DNA from: Oscillospiraceae bacterium
Lineage (GTDB): Bacteria > Bacillota > Clostridia > Oscillospirales > Acutalibacteraceae
NCBI GenBank assembly: GCA_015065425.1
Contig: SVQH01000030.1
Span: forward strand, 1 to 37,757
Reading direction: 5' to 3'
Length of the DNA stretch: 37,757 bases
This document shows, one piece after another, positions 18,273 to 26,494 of the stretch; positions within the stretch are counted from its first letter, which is position 1; each line of letters opens with the position of its first letter. Below the pieces are notes generated by a model. It saw only the letters and a list, made by a program, of their open reading frames with translations, searched no databases and was not told the origin of the DNA. The position numbers and the translations under genes were made by a program.

Positions 18273-18301
18273 TTGACAACCACAATATATTGTGTTATAT
18301 T
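18273..18301 (+). promoter_or_regulatory. Upstream promoter P1 of the 82-aa protein gene
   Basis: TTGACA at 18273-18278 and TATATT at 18296-18301 with a 17-base spacer. The spacer is almost entirely filled by a 14-bp palindrome (separate entry), so repression by occlusion is likely. Confidence 0.8.
18280..18295 (+). promoter_or_regulatory. NrdR-box-like operator inside promoter P1
   Basis: Contains the perfect palindrome CACAATATATTGTG (18281-18294). Against the NrdR consensus as I recall it (ACACWATATATWGTGT), 15 of 16 positions match. NrdR boxes normally come in pairs about 31-32 bp apart; 32 bp downstream the half-site ACCACAA recurs (18311-18317), but the rest of that second copy is weak (about 8 of 16). 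NrdR is an ATP/dATP-sensing repressor of ribonucleotide reductase genes. No such gene is adjacent here. Confidence 0.6.
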
Positions 18302-18364
18302 TTCTTCAAGACCACAAGTCAATTTTATAAGTACCATTATAGGGACACTTTTTCGACATTTTTA

Positions 18365-18431
18365 GAACATTTGTGTTGACAAACGAAAATTTATGAGTTA
18401 CAATACAATCACAGAAACAAAACAAATGTTC
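18365..18431 (+). repeat. 10-bp inverted repeat flanking promoter P2
   Basis: GAACATTTGT (18365-18374) and its exact reverse complement ACAAATGTTC (18422-18431) bracket the downstream promoter, with centres 57 bp apart. Possible operator pair. It resembles half of the Firmicutes LexA box, but no full CGAAC-N4-GTTCG site is present. Confidence 0.5.
18376..18404 (+). promoter_or_regulatory. Downstream promoter P2 of the 82-aa protein gene
   Basis: TTGACA at 18376-18381 and TACAAT at 18399-18404 with a 17-base spacer, 54 bases before the start codon. Confidence 0.82.
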
Positions 18432-18457
18432 GTAAAATTTGAAAGGACTGATATATT

Positions 18458-18706
18458 ATGACAACAGCTGTATCTCTTTTAATTTTAGGTGAGGTTATTT
18501 TTGCACTCTTTATTGTATGGGGCTTCATGCACGAGGAACGCTTTGTGGCATTTGAAGATAAAATCATCTTTGCAGTTCTCAGAGCAGTAAGAAGAAAAAA
18601 AGCACACCGTGAAATTGCAAGACGCGAAAAAATCAACGAAAAGGTTGTATATACACCCGTAAAGCCCGTTAAACGTACAACAGCATCCCGTGACAGTGCT
18701 GCCTGA
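18458..18706 (+). CDS. Small single-pass membrane protein of unknown function
   Basis: 82 aa. One hydrophobic segment (about 4-23, AVSLLILGEVIFALFIVWGF) is followed by a cytosolic tail rich in Arg/Lys (RAVRRKKAHREIARREK) and a Lys/Arg/Pro/Thr end. Ribosome site GAAAGGAC precedes ATG. It stands alone between obg (opposite strand) and a terminator, yet has two near-consensus promoters and operator-like sequences, so it is very likely expressed and regulated. I do not recognise the family. A basic tail on a membrane anchor could bind phospholipid, nucleic acid or an acidic partner. Confidence 0.75.
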   Translation: MTTAVSLLILGEVIFALFIVWGFMHEERFVAFEDKIIFAVLRAVRRKKAHREIARREKINEKVVYTPVKPVKRTTASRDSAA

Positions 18707-18868
18707 TAAAGCAGCAAATCTTATTAATTCTGTTACTTACCGTACCTGCGTAAGCTTTTAACATTACAATACCTTCCTTCTTAAATAAATTCCCGCAGTA
18801 CGGTTTGTATAAACTTTTTTCATTTTTCTTTATTTTTCAACCCCATCTTTCTTATTATCCTTTACAAA

Positions 18869-18909
18869 CAGAAAACACCGCCTTACCGGGGCGGTGCTTT
18901 CTGTTTTTT
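18869..18909. terminator. Strong bidirectional-looking terminator
   Basis: CAGAAAACACCGCC pairs with GGCGGTGCTTTCTG (one internal mismatch) and is followed on the plus strand by TTTTTT (18904-18909). On the minus strand the hairpin is followed by TTTGT. It closes the 82-aa gene and may also serve the converging isomerase gene. Confidence 0.88.
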
Positions 18910-18953
18910 GTCTTTGCGTGCTCAAAAATAATTTTCTTTGAGCCGAACTATCA

Positions 18954-18983
18954 GAAAACGGTCATCGCAAGGAGACCGTTTTC
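18954..18983. other. Perfect 10-bp inverted repeat after the isomerase gene
   Basis: GAAAACGGTC (18954-18963) and GACCGTTTTC (18974-18983) form a hairpin just past the isomerase stop at 18992. There is no T-run after it on the minus strand, so it may be an mRNA 3'-end stabiliser rather than a terminator. Confidence 0.55.
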
Positions 18984-18991
18984 ATGTTGAA

Positions 18992-19837
18992 TTATTTCAT
19001 TTTTGCCTGAAGGAAGGCTACTGCCTTTCTGATGTCGGCAGCAGGGTCATCGCCTACTTCTCTTTCTATTGTAAGAAAGCCCTTAAAGCCGATATCTTCC
19101 AGTGCGGCAAGGTATTTGTCCCATGGTACACTTCCCTCTCCGAGGGGGACTTCTTCAAAAGAAGGTCCTGTTACGAGAGCATCATCTTCCTTTACTCCGT
19201 AAATGGCTTCGGGGTCTCTGTGATAGAGCTTTACGCCGTCCTTTGCATGGGTGTGAACTATATAATCACGAAGATTATATACAGCTCCTGCAGGGTCGTC
19301 ACCCGTTACCATAACAAGGTTCGCGGGGTCAAGGTTTACACCGACACCGGTAGAACCCAGTGTATCAAGGAAATTTTTGAGTACAAGTGATGTTTCGGGA
19401 CCTGTTTCTACAGCAAAATGTGCATTTATGGAGTCTGCATAACGTGCAAGCTCACCGCAGGCATCCTGCATTATCTTAAAACGGGGATGCTCCTTATCCT
19501 CGGGTACAACACCTATGTGAGTTGTAACGATATCTGTTTCAAGGTCTTTTGCAAGGTCAAGAATTCTCTTTGACTTTTCAATAAGCTCGGGATTTCTTTC
19601 GGGACGGTAGAAACCGCAGCCAAGGTCTCCGCAGAGAGCAGAGATAACAAGTCCGTTGTCCTTGACAAGTTTCAAAAATTCTCTTCTCTTTTCGGGGGAG
19701 AGATTTTCGGGAGCCATTTCTCCTCTTGTGGAATAAACCTGAATACCCTTCGCACCAAGCTCGGCAGCCTTTTTAACGGCTGTGGGGATATCGGTTCTGA
19801 ATGAGTCTATGATTATACCTATAGGAAAATTGTACAT
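18992..19837 (-). CDS. Sugar phosphate isomerase/epimerase (xylose isomerase-like TIM barrel)
   Basis: 281 aa from ATG 19837, preceded by AAGGTG six bases upstream; a GTG at 19846 sits within that site. Divalent-metal ligands of the AP-endonuclease-2/xylose isomerase-like barrel are visible: Glu in AVETGPETS, Asp in NLDPANLV, His in HTHAKD, Glu in IEREVG. Family members isomerise or epimerise sugars, sugar acids or inositol derivatives; the substrate is not determinable here. It follows the phosphohexomutase by 11 bases and is probably co-transcribed with it. Confidence 0.88.
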   Translation of the reverse strand: MYNFPIGIIIDSFRTDIPTAVKKAAELGAKGIQVYSTRGEMAPENLSPEKRREFLKLVKDNGLVISALCGDLGCGFYRPERNPELIEKSKRILDLAKDLETDIVTTHIGVVPEDKEHPRFKIMQDACGELARYADSINAHFAVETGPETSLVLKNFLDTLGSTGVGVNLDPANLVMVTGDDPAGAVYNLRDYIVHTHAKDGVKLYHRDPEAIYGVKEDDALVTGPSFEEVPLGEGSVPWDKYLAALEDIGFKGFLTIEREVGDDPAADIRKAVAFLQAKMK

Positions 19838-19848
19838 TGGTATCACCT

Positions 19849-21321
19849 TTATTTCTTTCTTAGTTTTTCATAATTTTTAATAAAGCCGTTCCAGAACATT
19901 TCAATTTTTTCGATACCGCCCTCAGAATCACTTTCCATATTCACCGGGATTACGGGATCGTGAACGCTCAGTCTCACAAGAAGCCAGCCGTTACCGCACC
20001 ATTTATTGAAATTGACTCTGAATCCCTCACGGTTATCGTCGGCAGGAATAATAAGCGGGAACTGTTCGCAGTATTCCTCAAAATCACTTATTACCTTTTC
20101 ACCGTAGGCACGGAAATCTTCTTCTTCAATTATGTAACGGACTTCCTTTTCTGCATAGGGCATTTTAAGAGGTTCAAGAAGCGAATCGAGAGTTTTTCCC
20201 TCTTTTCTCATATTTGCCATAAGAATAATTATCTTTACCATAAGATATGCACCGTCGTCAAGGAAATAATTCTCCCTGAGAGCCGCATGTCCCGAGGTCT
20301 CAATGGCAAGAGGACAGTCAATACCCTGATTATTCAGTTCAATGGCTTTATTTATTACATTTTTATAACCTCTCTTGAAGCGGTAGTGTTTACCGCCAAG
20401 ATGAGAATTTATAAATTCACGAAGTCCCGATGAAGTGACGGAATCCGTAACTATTGTTCCGCCTTTTGCATTTTCGAGTGCAATAACTGAAGACAGGGCA
20501 ATAAGTGCATTACGGTTGATTTCTTTTCCGTCAGAAGCCACACAGGCAGCTCTGTCAACATCCGTGTCGAAAATAATTCCGAGATCTGCCTTATTTTTTG
20601 TCACGGCTTCGCATATAAAGCCCATGGCTGTCTTATCCTCGGGATTGGGAATGTGATTGGGGAACATTCCGTCAGGTTCTAAAAACTGTGAACCCGAGGT
20701 ATCGGCACCAAGCTCATCAAGAAGCTCACGGAAAAATCCGCCTGCACCGTTTCCCGCATCGACCACGATATGAAAGCCGGAAAGAGGCTTTTCTCCGTCA
20801 TTAATTCCGTCCGTTATCTTTTTCTTGAGAATTTCCGAATACTGAGACATAAAGTCAATCTTATCTGCACAGGGCAATGCAGTTTCAACTTTCGTCAGTT
20901 TATCGGCTTTTTCGAGAACAGCCTTTATATCTTCTCCCTCAAAACCGCCTTCTTTGGTAAAAAACTTAAGTCCGTTTTTGTCGTATGGGTGATGACTTGC
21001 AGTTATCTGAACGGAAGCCGTAACACCGAGAGTAACGGTAGTCATAAACATGGAGGGAGTAGAGGAAAGTCCGCAGTCAAAAACCTTTACGCCCTCTGCC
21101 GCAAAAACGGAAAGCAGGGCATTTTTTATTCTGTCGGCGGAAATTCTCGAATCATGCCCGACGGCAAGAGTTATCTCACCTTTGGGAACGCCTGTTTTTT
21201 CGGTAAGATATGAGAGAAATGCCGATGCAATTTTTATTATCGCTTCATCCGTAAGCTCAACATTTTCTCCCACGGCAGTACCGCGGATATCGGTACCGCT
21301 TTTTAATTTCATCAATGACAT
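19849..21321 (-). CDS. Phosphomannomutase/phosphoglucomutase (alpha-D-phosphohexomutase family)
   Basis: 490 aa from ATG 21321, with AAGGA upstream; a second ATG lies at 21312. It interconverts hexose 1- and 6-phosphates. The catalytic phosphoserine loop is TASHHP, the Mg-binding loop DTDVDR, the sugar-recognition loop ETSGHA, and the C-terminal phosphate-binding domain is present. The N-terminal LKSGTDIRG is typical. The neighbouring GH4 alpha-galactosidase would feed hexose units into this step. ManB-type versus Pgm-type specificity cannot be told from sequence. Confidence 0.92.
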   Translation of the reverse strand: MSLMKLKSGTDIRGTAVGENVELTDEAIIKIASAFLSYLTEKTGVPKGEITLAVGHDSRISADRIKNALLSVFAAEGVKVFDCGLSSTPSMFMTTVTLGVTASVQITASHHPYDKNGLKFFTKEGGFEGEDIKAVLEKADKLTKVETALPCADKIDFMSQYSEILKKKITDGINDGEKPLSGFHIVVDAGNGAGGFFRELLDELGADTSGSQFLEPDGMFPNHIPNPEDKTAMGFICEAVTKNKADLGIIFDTDVDRAACVASDGKEINRNALIALSSVIALENAKGGTIVTDSVTSSGLREFINSHLGGKHYRFKRGYKNVINKAIELNNQGIDCPLAIETSGHAALRENYFLDDGAYLMVKIIILMANMRKEGKTLDSLLEPLKMPYAEKEVRYIIEEEDFRAYGEKVISDFEEYCEQFPLIIPADDNREGFRVNFNKWCGNGWLLVRLSVHDPVIPVNMESDSEGGIEKIEMFWNGFIKNYEKLRKK

Positions 21322-21413
21322 CAAATCAAATCCTTATAAACTAATATTGTGCACGGTAAAAATTGCTCCTGATTTGTAGGATATCACAATCAAAAAAGTG
21401 GTTAACCATGGAT

Positions 21414-22733
21414 TTAATGGTATTTGGGTAAGTAGTCACCGTGTGCTTCAATGAGGTCATCGCAGAGAGAGATGATTTCATCAATGGAAAGTTCGGAAGA
21501 TGTATGAGGATCAAGAAGTGCTGCCTGATAAATGGCATCCTTCTTGAGTGTTACTGCGGCTTCGATGGTAAGAAGCTGAACATTTATCATAAGTCTGTTC
21601 ATGGCTGCTAACTGTTCGGGGAGTTTGCCCTGAATACACGGCTGAATACCGTTCTTGTTTACAAGACAAGCAACTTCTACGCAGGCTTCACGGGGAAGGT
21701 TTTCAATGAGACCGTTATTGATAACGTTACCGCCGATTTTATAGGGAACATCTGTTGTAATTGCTTCCATAATATATGAAGCATATTCGTGTGTTCTTTC
21801 ATGCTTCACATCATCTGTGAGATAAATCTTTCTCTCATCCTGCCAACGGGCAATCTGATGGATACAACGGCGGGGATATTCGTCAAGAGGAATGTTATAT
21901 CTTTCGATAAGCTCGGGATATTTTGACTTGATGAAAAGGTTATTGTATTCTGCATTGTGTTCACTGGATTCTGTGCAATAGTGACCGAAACGGCGGATGT
22001 ATTCATATCTTACAAGGTCGTGCTTGTCTGTGTGATCGCCGTTTAATACATCAATAGCTCTTTTTCTGATTTCAGGATAAAGGTCTGTACCGTCTGCATC
22101 TTCAATTTCAAGAAGCCAGCCCATGTGGTTGATACCTGCAATTTTTTCTCTGATAGGCTCGTGGAATTCGATGCCAAGGTCTCTGAGAAGTCCTCTGGAG
22201 CAGGACTGAACGCTGTGGCAGAGACCGACGGTTTTTATGGGAGTATATCTCTGCATAAAACCTGCAAGCTGTGCCATGGGATTTGTATAGTTGAGGAAAT
22301 ATGCATTGGGGCATACTTCTGCCATATCGTCTGCAAAGTCCTTCAAAACGGGGATGGTACGAAGAGCTCTGAAAATACCGCCTATGCCGTTGGAATCTGC
22401 AATAGTCTGACGGAGTCCGTACTTTTTAGGAACCTCAAAGTCAATAACCGTACAAGGCTCATAAAGCCCTACCTGAATTGCGTTTACAACGAAATCGGAG
22501 CCTCTTAAAGCTTCTTTTCTGTTTTCAACACCGAGGTGCTTTGTTACAACTGCTCTTGATTCGTTGATATTCTTATTAAGAGCAGATATCATGATATATG
22601 ATTCTTCAAGACGCTGAGCATCGATATCGTAAAGGGAAATTTCACATTCGCGAAGAGCGGGTGTGAGCATGACATCACCTAAAACATTCTTTGCAAATAC
22701 GGTGCTTCCTGCACCCATAAAGGTTATTTTCAT
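21414..22733 (-). CDS. melA: Glycoside hydrolase family 4, alpha-galactosidase type
   Basis: 439 aa, the usual GH4 length. GH4 enzymes need NAD+ and Mn2+ and cleave by an oxidation-elimination route in the cytoplasm. The N-terminal dinucleotide loop is GAGSTVFAKN, followed by the acidic NAD-ribose turn SLYDID. The metal-binding Cys-His is in GLCHSVQ, the form found in alpha-galactosidases and relatives; phospho-glucosidases carry CDMP or CNVP. NYTNPMAQ is also standard. No phosphate-sugar signature is seen, so I favour unphosphorylated alpha-galactosides. Ribosome site GGGAGG. A hairpin lies just 18 bases upstream of the start (separate entry). Confidence 0.9.
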   Translation of the reverse strand: MKITFMGAGSTVFAKNVLGDVMLTPALRECEISLYDIDAQRLEESYIMISALNKNINESRAVVTKHLGVENRKEALRGSDFVVNAIQVGLYEPCTVIDFEVPKKYGLRQTIADSNGIGGIFRALRTIPVLKDFADDMAEVCPNAYFLNYTNPMAQLAGFMQRYTPIKTVGLCHSVQSCSRGLLRDLGIEFHEPIREKIAGINHMGWLLEIEDADGTDLYPEIRKRAIDVLNGDHTDKHDLVRYEYIRRFGHYCTESSEHNAEYNNLFIKSKYPELIERYNIPLDEYPRRCIHQIARWQDERKIYLTDDVKHERTHEYASYIMEAITTDVPYKIGGNVINNGLIENLPREACVEVACLVNKNGIQPCIQGKLPEQLAAMNRLMINVQLLTIEAAVTLKKDAIYQAALLDPHTSSELSIDEIISLCDDLIEAHGDYLPKYH

Positions 22734-22750
22734 TTTGTTACCTCCCGTAG

Positions 22751-22787
22751 GAAAAAATTAAAGTCATAGACCGAAGCCTATGACTTT
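22751..22787 (-). terminator. Terminator between the SGNH hydrolase and GH4 genes
   Basis: Perfect 10-bp stem AAAGTCATAG/CTATGACTTT around GCTTCGGT on the minus strand, followed by AATTTTTT. It ends only 18 bases before the GH4 start codon. Confidence 0.82.
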
Positions 22788-22816
22788 AGTTTACTTAAAG
22801 AAAACATTTCCGTCAA
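22788..22816 (-). promoter_or_regulatory. Probable promoter of the GH4 gene
   Basis: TTGACG at 22816-22811 and TAAACT at 22793-22788 with a 17-base spacer, starting five bases after the SGNH hydrolase stop. Its start point (near 22781) would fall inside the first arm of the terminator hairpin, so its transcripts would escape that terminator. Confidence 0.55.
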
Positions 22817-22820
22817 GAGA

Positions 22821-24632
22821 TTATTCAAAATCTTCCTCTTTTTTTCTGTTGAGAGTCATAAACATAACTGCACCTGCAACTGTCAGAACGGCAAAAAGAA
22901 CAAGCATAAACACGACTCCCGTACCTCCGCCGATAGTTGCGGGATGATTTTCAGAAATGTTATACTCGGGAATGACACCTGTTCCGTTATACTTCTGCGT
23001 TTCTTTTGTATCACTTATAACAGGTACCGTGAAGCTTTCCGAACCGTTGTATGAAGGAACGGTAGCTGCAACATCTCCCGAAGAAGGTCTTGTGACAGTT
23101 TCTTCATTCTGAGAATCGGAGGACGGAACTCTTGTAGTGGGTTCTTCAGTCTGTGAGCCTGAGGACGGTACTCTTGTAGTATTTTCCTCTCTTTTCGTGG
23201 TGCTCTCTTCTCTCGGAGCCTCAGTGGGATGCTCAAGATCGTATATTATCTGATTCTTTTCTTTATAAGGATTGACTTTATGTATCTTTGCAGCCGTCTT
23301 TATGTCGGAATCTGAAACACCGACGAAGGAAACGGGAATAAGGTCAGCCAGAGCTATTGCTGCAATGGGAGTCAGATGTGCTCCGTCAGGTGTAAAGGAA
23401 GGGCAAAGAGCATATTCATCCGCAGGATTTGCAAGAGGAGAGCAGTCTATATAACCGTCTGCAAGTTTATTTGTCTTTATCCACTTGTTAAGCTCGTCGC
23501 ACATGTTCTGCATTTCTTTTGTCCATACGACATCGCCTGTCTGACCGAGAAATTCTCTTTCATAGCCCTTCCAGGGGCTTTTGGTAAAGAAATATATCTT
23601 TATTCCCTTGGCATGTGCCTTTTTTACAAGTGTCTTATATCCGTCAATTATATCATCAGCAGAAGGATGAGGAACATCGGCACCCATACTCTTTGAGAAC
23701 TGATGCAGGATGTCATTAAGTCCTATTTTTACAAAAATATACTTTACTCCCGAAATATCAAGAGCATCACGTTCAAAACGGTCAATAAGTGCATCTCCGT
23801 AAAGATTTCCGATAAGTCCCGTTCCGCCACTGAGAAGCTTATTGGCAACGACAGCTTCATTTACAACACTGACATTCTTTACACCTGCATTTACAAGCTT
23901 TTCTGCAAAATAAAGATAAGTATCATTTACAAGAGTTGAGTCACCGATAAATACGGCAGTATCAACATTGCCTGAGCTTACATAAGTATCAATTTCAGCA
24001 AGGAAGGGAGTGGTATGATATGTTATGGTGCCCGAGGCTATATTTACTTCCCTTGCACTGTTGATGCGGGGTTCATAGCACTGGGAAACATCTTCTCTGA
24101 AAATTGAACGCAGTCCCATAAATGTTCTTGCATTTGAAAGTCCTGCAGAGGTAATATATGTTGAATTTGCAAAATAAAGGCTTACGCTGAGAGAATCGAG
24201 AGCCTGAGTTTTATACTCTATGGCATCAGACCATATAGTTGCTCCCTTGGGCACAGACACTGATTTATTTCCGTCAAAGGTAATGGCACAGGCAGTTGAA
24301 GCATCAATGGCGGCATTTCCCGCACCTGATGTCTTTGCCACTGTAGCCTCACTTATGGTAATGGCTGCGGCACCGTGTTCATTTGAAAACTTGAAACGCA
24401 GTTTGTCTCCGCCCATTGTAACCTTAAGCTCTATTCTTATGGTGCTTCTTGCAGGAATTATGTCCTGAAGACTGAGACTTGAAAGGGTAACGGATGAGTC
24501 AACAATACTTGTAGCCCATGAACTTACCCACTTTCCCGCGGCAGAAGCTTCATAAGTAAAAAGTCCGCCGGAAGGAGATAATATTAAAATAAAAGCAAGT
24601 ACAAAAGACAGAATGGCAGTTATCTTTTTCAT
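22821..24632 (-). CDS. Secreted, membrane-anchored SGNH/GDSL hydrolase
   Basis: 603 aa. A signal peptide (to about residue 30) is followed by a beta-rich N-terminal domain (about 33-215). The SGNH domain has Ser232 in FIGDSTL, Asn306 in GLND, and Asp416/His419 in DGAHL. A Thr/Pro/Ser-rich linker (about 465-545) holds imperfect repeats of EEPTTRVPSSGSQ. A transmembrane segment (about 570-592) and a charged tail (NRKKEEDFE) end the protein, so it should face outward on a stalk. Secreted members remove acetyl or other acyl groups from polysaccharides; the exact substrate is unknown. It has its own promoter at 24693. Confidence 0.92.
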   Translation of the reverse strand: MKKITAILSFVLAFILILSPSGGLFTYEASAAGKWVSSWATSIVDSSVTLSSLSLQDIIPARSTIRIELKVTMGGDKLRFKFSNEHGAAAITISEATVAKTSGAGNAAIDASTACAITFDGNKSVSVPKGATIWSDAIEYKTQALDSLSVSLYFANSTYITSAGLSNARTFMGLRSIFREDVSQCYEPRINSAREVNIASGTITYHTTPFLAEIDTYVSSGNVDTAVFIGDSTLVNDTYLYFAEKLVNAGVKNVSVVNEAVVANKLLSGGTGLIGNLYGDALIDRFERDALDISGVKYIFVKIGLNDILHQFSKSMGADVPHPSADDIIDGYKTLVKKAHAKGIKIYFFTKSPWKGYEREFLGQTGDVVWTKEMQNMCDELNKWIKTNKLADGYIDCSPLANPADEYALCPSFTPDGAHLTPIAAIALADLIPVSFVGVSDSDIKTAAKIHKVNPYKEKNQIIYDLEHPTEAPREESTTKREENTTRVPSSGSQTEEPTTRVPSSDSQNEETVTRPSSGDVAATVPSYNGSESFTVPVISDTKETQKYNGTGVIPEYNISENHPATIGGGTGVVFMLVLFAVLTVAGAVMFMTLNRKKEEDFE

Positions 24633-24664
24633 AAGGTTTCGTCCCTTTTTTCATAGTTATTTTA

Positions 24665-24693
24665 ATTATATATTAACGCATCTGATTTTGCAA
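24665..24693 (-). promoter_or_regulatory. Promoter of the SGNH hydrolase gene
   Basis: TTGCAA at 24693-24688 and TATAAT at 24670-24665, 17-base spacer, about 33 bases before the ATG. Confidence 0.75.
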
Positions 24694-24730
24694 GATATAT
24701 TTACTGCAGGAAAATTTTTAGCATAAAAAG

Positions 24731-24767
24731 GTCAAAAAAACCTTAAACCGTCAGCGATTCAAGGTTT
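24731..24767 (-). terminator. Terminator of the operon ending in the DUF4430 lipoprotein
   Basis: On the minus strand AAACCTTGAA pairs with TTTAAGGTTT (one G-U), loop of about 10 bases, followed by a run of Ts. Confidence 0.82.
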
Positions 24768-24785
24768 TTTATCAAATATTTATTA

Positions 24786-25244
24786 TCAGGCCTCTGTATA
24801 TACAAGCTCATATTCAGCACCGTCTGTTATTTCAACCCCGTCAGCACCGGTAGAGGCAGCTTCACCGTTAACAGTCAAGGACCAGTAGGCACCGTCTGTT
24901 TCATATACGGCGGAAATTCCGTTGACCTTCTTTATATAAAGACCGTAAGGGCCTTCTTCACCCTCACAAAGTCCGGACTCGGTAAGGGCATCTCCGAGAA
25001 CGGTTTTATCTGTCATAATGGTTATCTTCACGGTTTTATCGGGAGTTTTTACGCTTACGGATACTGCGTTTTTGCCTTCTCCGACAGTAGTATCTTCCTC
25101 AAATATTACGGAAGCTGACGATGTTGCATTTTCCTGAGATGCTCCTGTAGTTTCATCTCCGTTTTGAGGTGTTTCGGCTTTTGTACAGGAGACAAGGGAA
25201 AAAATCAATGCAACGATAGAAATACTTATCAACAATTTTTTCAT
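24786..25244 (-). CDS. Lipoprotein with DUF4430 (transcobalamin-like C-terminal) domain
   Basis: 152 aa from ATG 25244 with AAAGGTGAG upstream; the in-frame start at 25268 lacks a site. Signal peptide with lipobox LVSC, then a Thr/Ser/Glu-rich linker and a domain (about 65-152) with TVLGDALTESG, YGLYIKKVNG and YWSLTVNGE, the DUF4430 pattern shared with cobalamin-binding and cell-surface proteins. The ligand is unknown. It ends the string of genes starting near 28807, 20 bases behind the oxidoreductase. Confidence 0.85.
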   Translation of the reverse strand: MKKLLISISIVALIFSLVSCTKAETPQNGDETTGASQENATSSASVIFEEDTTVGEGKNAVSVSVKTPDKTVKITIMTDKTVLGDALTESGLCEGEEGPYGLYIKKVNGISAVYETDGAYWSLTVNGEAASTGADGVEITDGAEYELVYTEA

Positions 25245-25264
25245 TTTACTCACCTTTTGACTTT

Positions 25265-26482
25265 TCATTTATAATTTTTAAGCTGCTCTTCCGAAGGAAG
25301 ATAATCGGGGTCTGAACAGCAGGGATATGAAGGAGGTGTTCCGTCAGAAAGCCAGAAGGGAGACAAGGTATCATTTCTGTATTTGTCCCTGTCCTCCGCC
25401 TTTCTGAAATCGGGGATTTCATAAGGACGGCTTCCTTCCATTATGCTTCTGTGGGAAAGTATGGCAACACTTGCCATAGCTGTGGCAAAATACACATCAA
25501 ACTGATGGGACTTTTTATTCCTGATGCTGTCAAAAAATTCTTTTATTACAAAGAAATCGCCTCCGCCGTGACCTGCATTTCTGATAAGCTTCTTTTCTTC
25601 ACGGGGAATTTTCGGCGTATAAAAATTCACTTCCTTCCTGCCATCGGGTATCTGCCAGGAATTATATCTCAGCATCACTTTATCGGTTCCCCTGACATTT
25701 TCTATCTGTCCTTTTTCACAGCAAAGCCGGTAAGAATTTCCGTGGGCACCGAAGGCTGAACAGCCTGTTACCTTAAATACCGAGCCATCATCATTGAGTA
25801 TTGATATAACGGAAGCGGCGTCTGCAACATGGGAGGCGGTGGGACAGTCATCAGGCAGAGGTCTCAATACGGGCATGGCAGTAACTCTTTTCGGGAAAAC
25901 TCCCGTTGCTGCCATAAGAGGAGCCAGAGAATGTGTAATATAATATGTTCGCGGGAGAAAATTTCTCCAGTGCTTTTCAAAGGGACGGATGGATATTACA
26001 GCCTTTGTATCATACCAATCCATCGGATGATTGTATTCTCCTTCACCGTACATTATCTTTCCGAGAGAACCGCCCTCATATACTCTTTTCATTTCACGGT
26101 TGAAAATCATGTAGGGATAATTTTCAGCAAGCATATATGTGGCATCACTTTTTTCTGCGGCTTCACAAAGCTTTACCCCTTCTGCCATTGTACCGTTTGA
26201 AAGACATTCACTCAGGACATGAATGTTTCTTTCAAGTGCCCTGACAGCATATTCTGCGTGCTCGGGACAATAATTTGCAAGAAGCACTGCATCCATCGGG
26301 TGTTTTATAAATTCATCAAAATCTGTATATACGGCAGCATTATTGAGAGAGGGAAGAACGGTTTTTGTATGCTCCTCATCCTTTTCACAGACTGCAACAA
26401 TCTCGCCGCCGTTACACTTTATTTCATCAATAAAATCAGAACCTCTGCGAAGTCCGAAAATACCGATACGTATTTTTTCCAT
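25265..26482 (-). CDS. Gfo/Idh/MocA-family NAD(P)-dependent oxidoreductase
   Basis: 405 aa from ATG 26482, preceded by AAAGGATG. An N-terminal Rossmann fold has GIFGLRRG as the dinucleotide loop, then AVLLANYCPEHAEYAVRALE and a C-terminal alpha/beta substrate domain. Family members oxidise or reduce sugars, inositols and their derivatives. The usual EKP motif appears as HVLSECLSN, so the conserved lysine is missing at that point. Substrate unknown. It lies 12 bases after the EamA transporter gene. Confidence 0.88.
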   Translation of the reverse strand: MEKIRIGIFGLRRGSDFIDEIKCNGGEIVAVCEKDEEHTKTVLPSLNNAAVYTDFDEFIKHPMDAVLLANYCPEHAEYAVRALERNIHVLSECLSNGTMAEGVKLCEAAEKSDATYMLAENYPYMIFNREMKRVYEGGSLGKIMYGEGEYNHPMDWYDTKAVISIRPFEKHWRNFLPRTYYITHSLAPLMAATGVFPKRVTAMPVLRPLPDDCPTASHVADAASVISILNDDGSVFKVTGCSAFGAHGNSYRLCCEKGQIENVRGTDKVMLRYNSWQIPDGRKEVNFYTPKIPREEKKLIRNAGHGGGDFFVIKEFFDSIRNKKSHQFDVYFATAMASVAILSHRSIMEGSRPYEIPDFRKAEDRDKYRNDTLSPFWLSDGTPPSYPCCSDPDYLPSEEQLKNYK

Positions 26483-26494
26483 TACACTCATCCT

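Noticed and set aside
18422-18432. LexA (SOS) box before the 82-aa protein
   Set aside because: Only half-sites like ATGTTCG are present; no complete CGAAC-N4-GTTCG palindrome was found.
18805-18990. Small plus-strand frame after the 82-aa gene
   Set aside because: It runs through a strong terminator hairpin and lacks a ribosome site.
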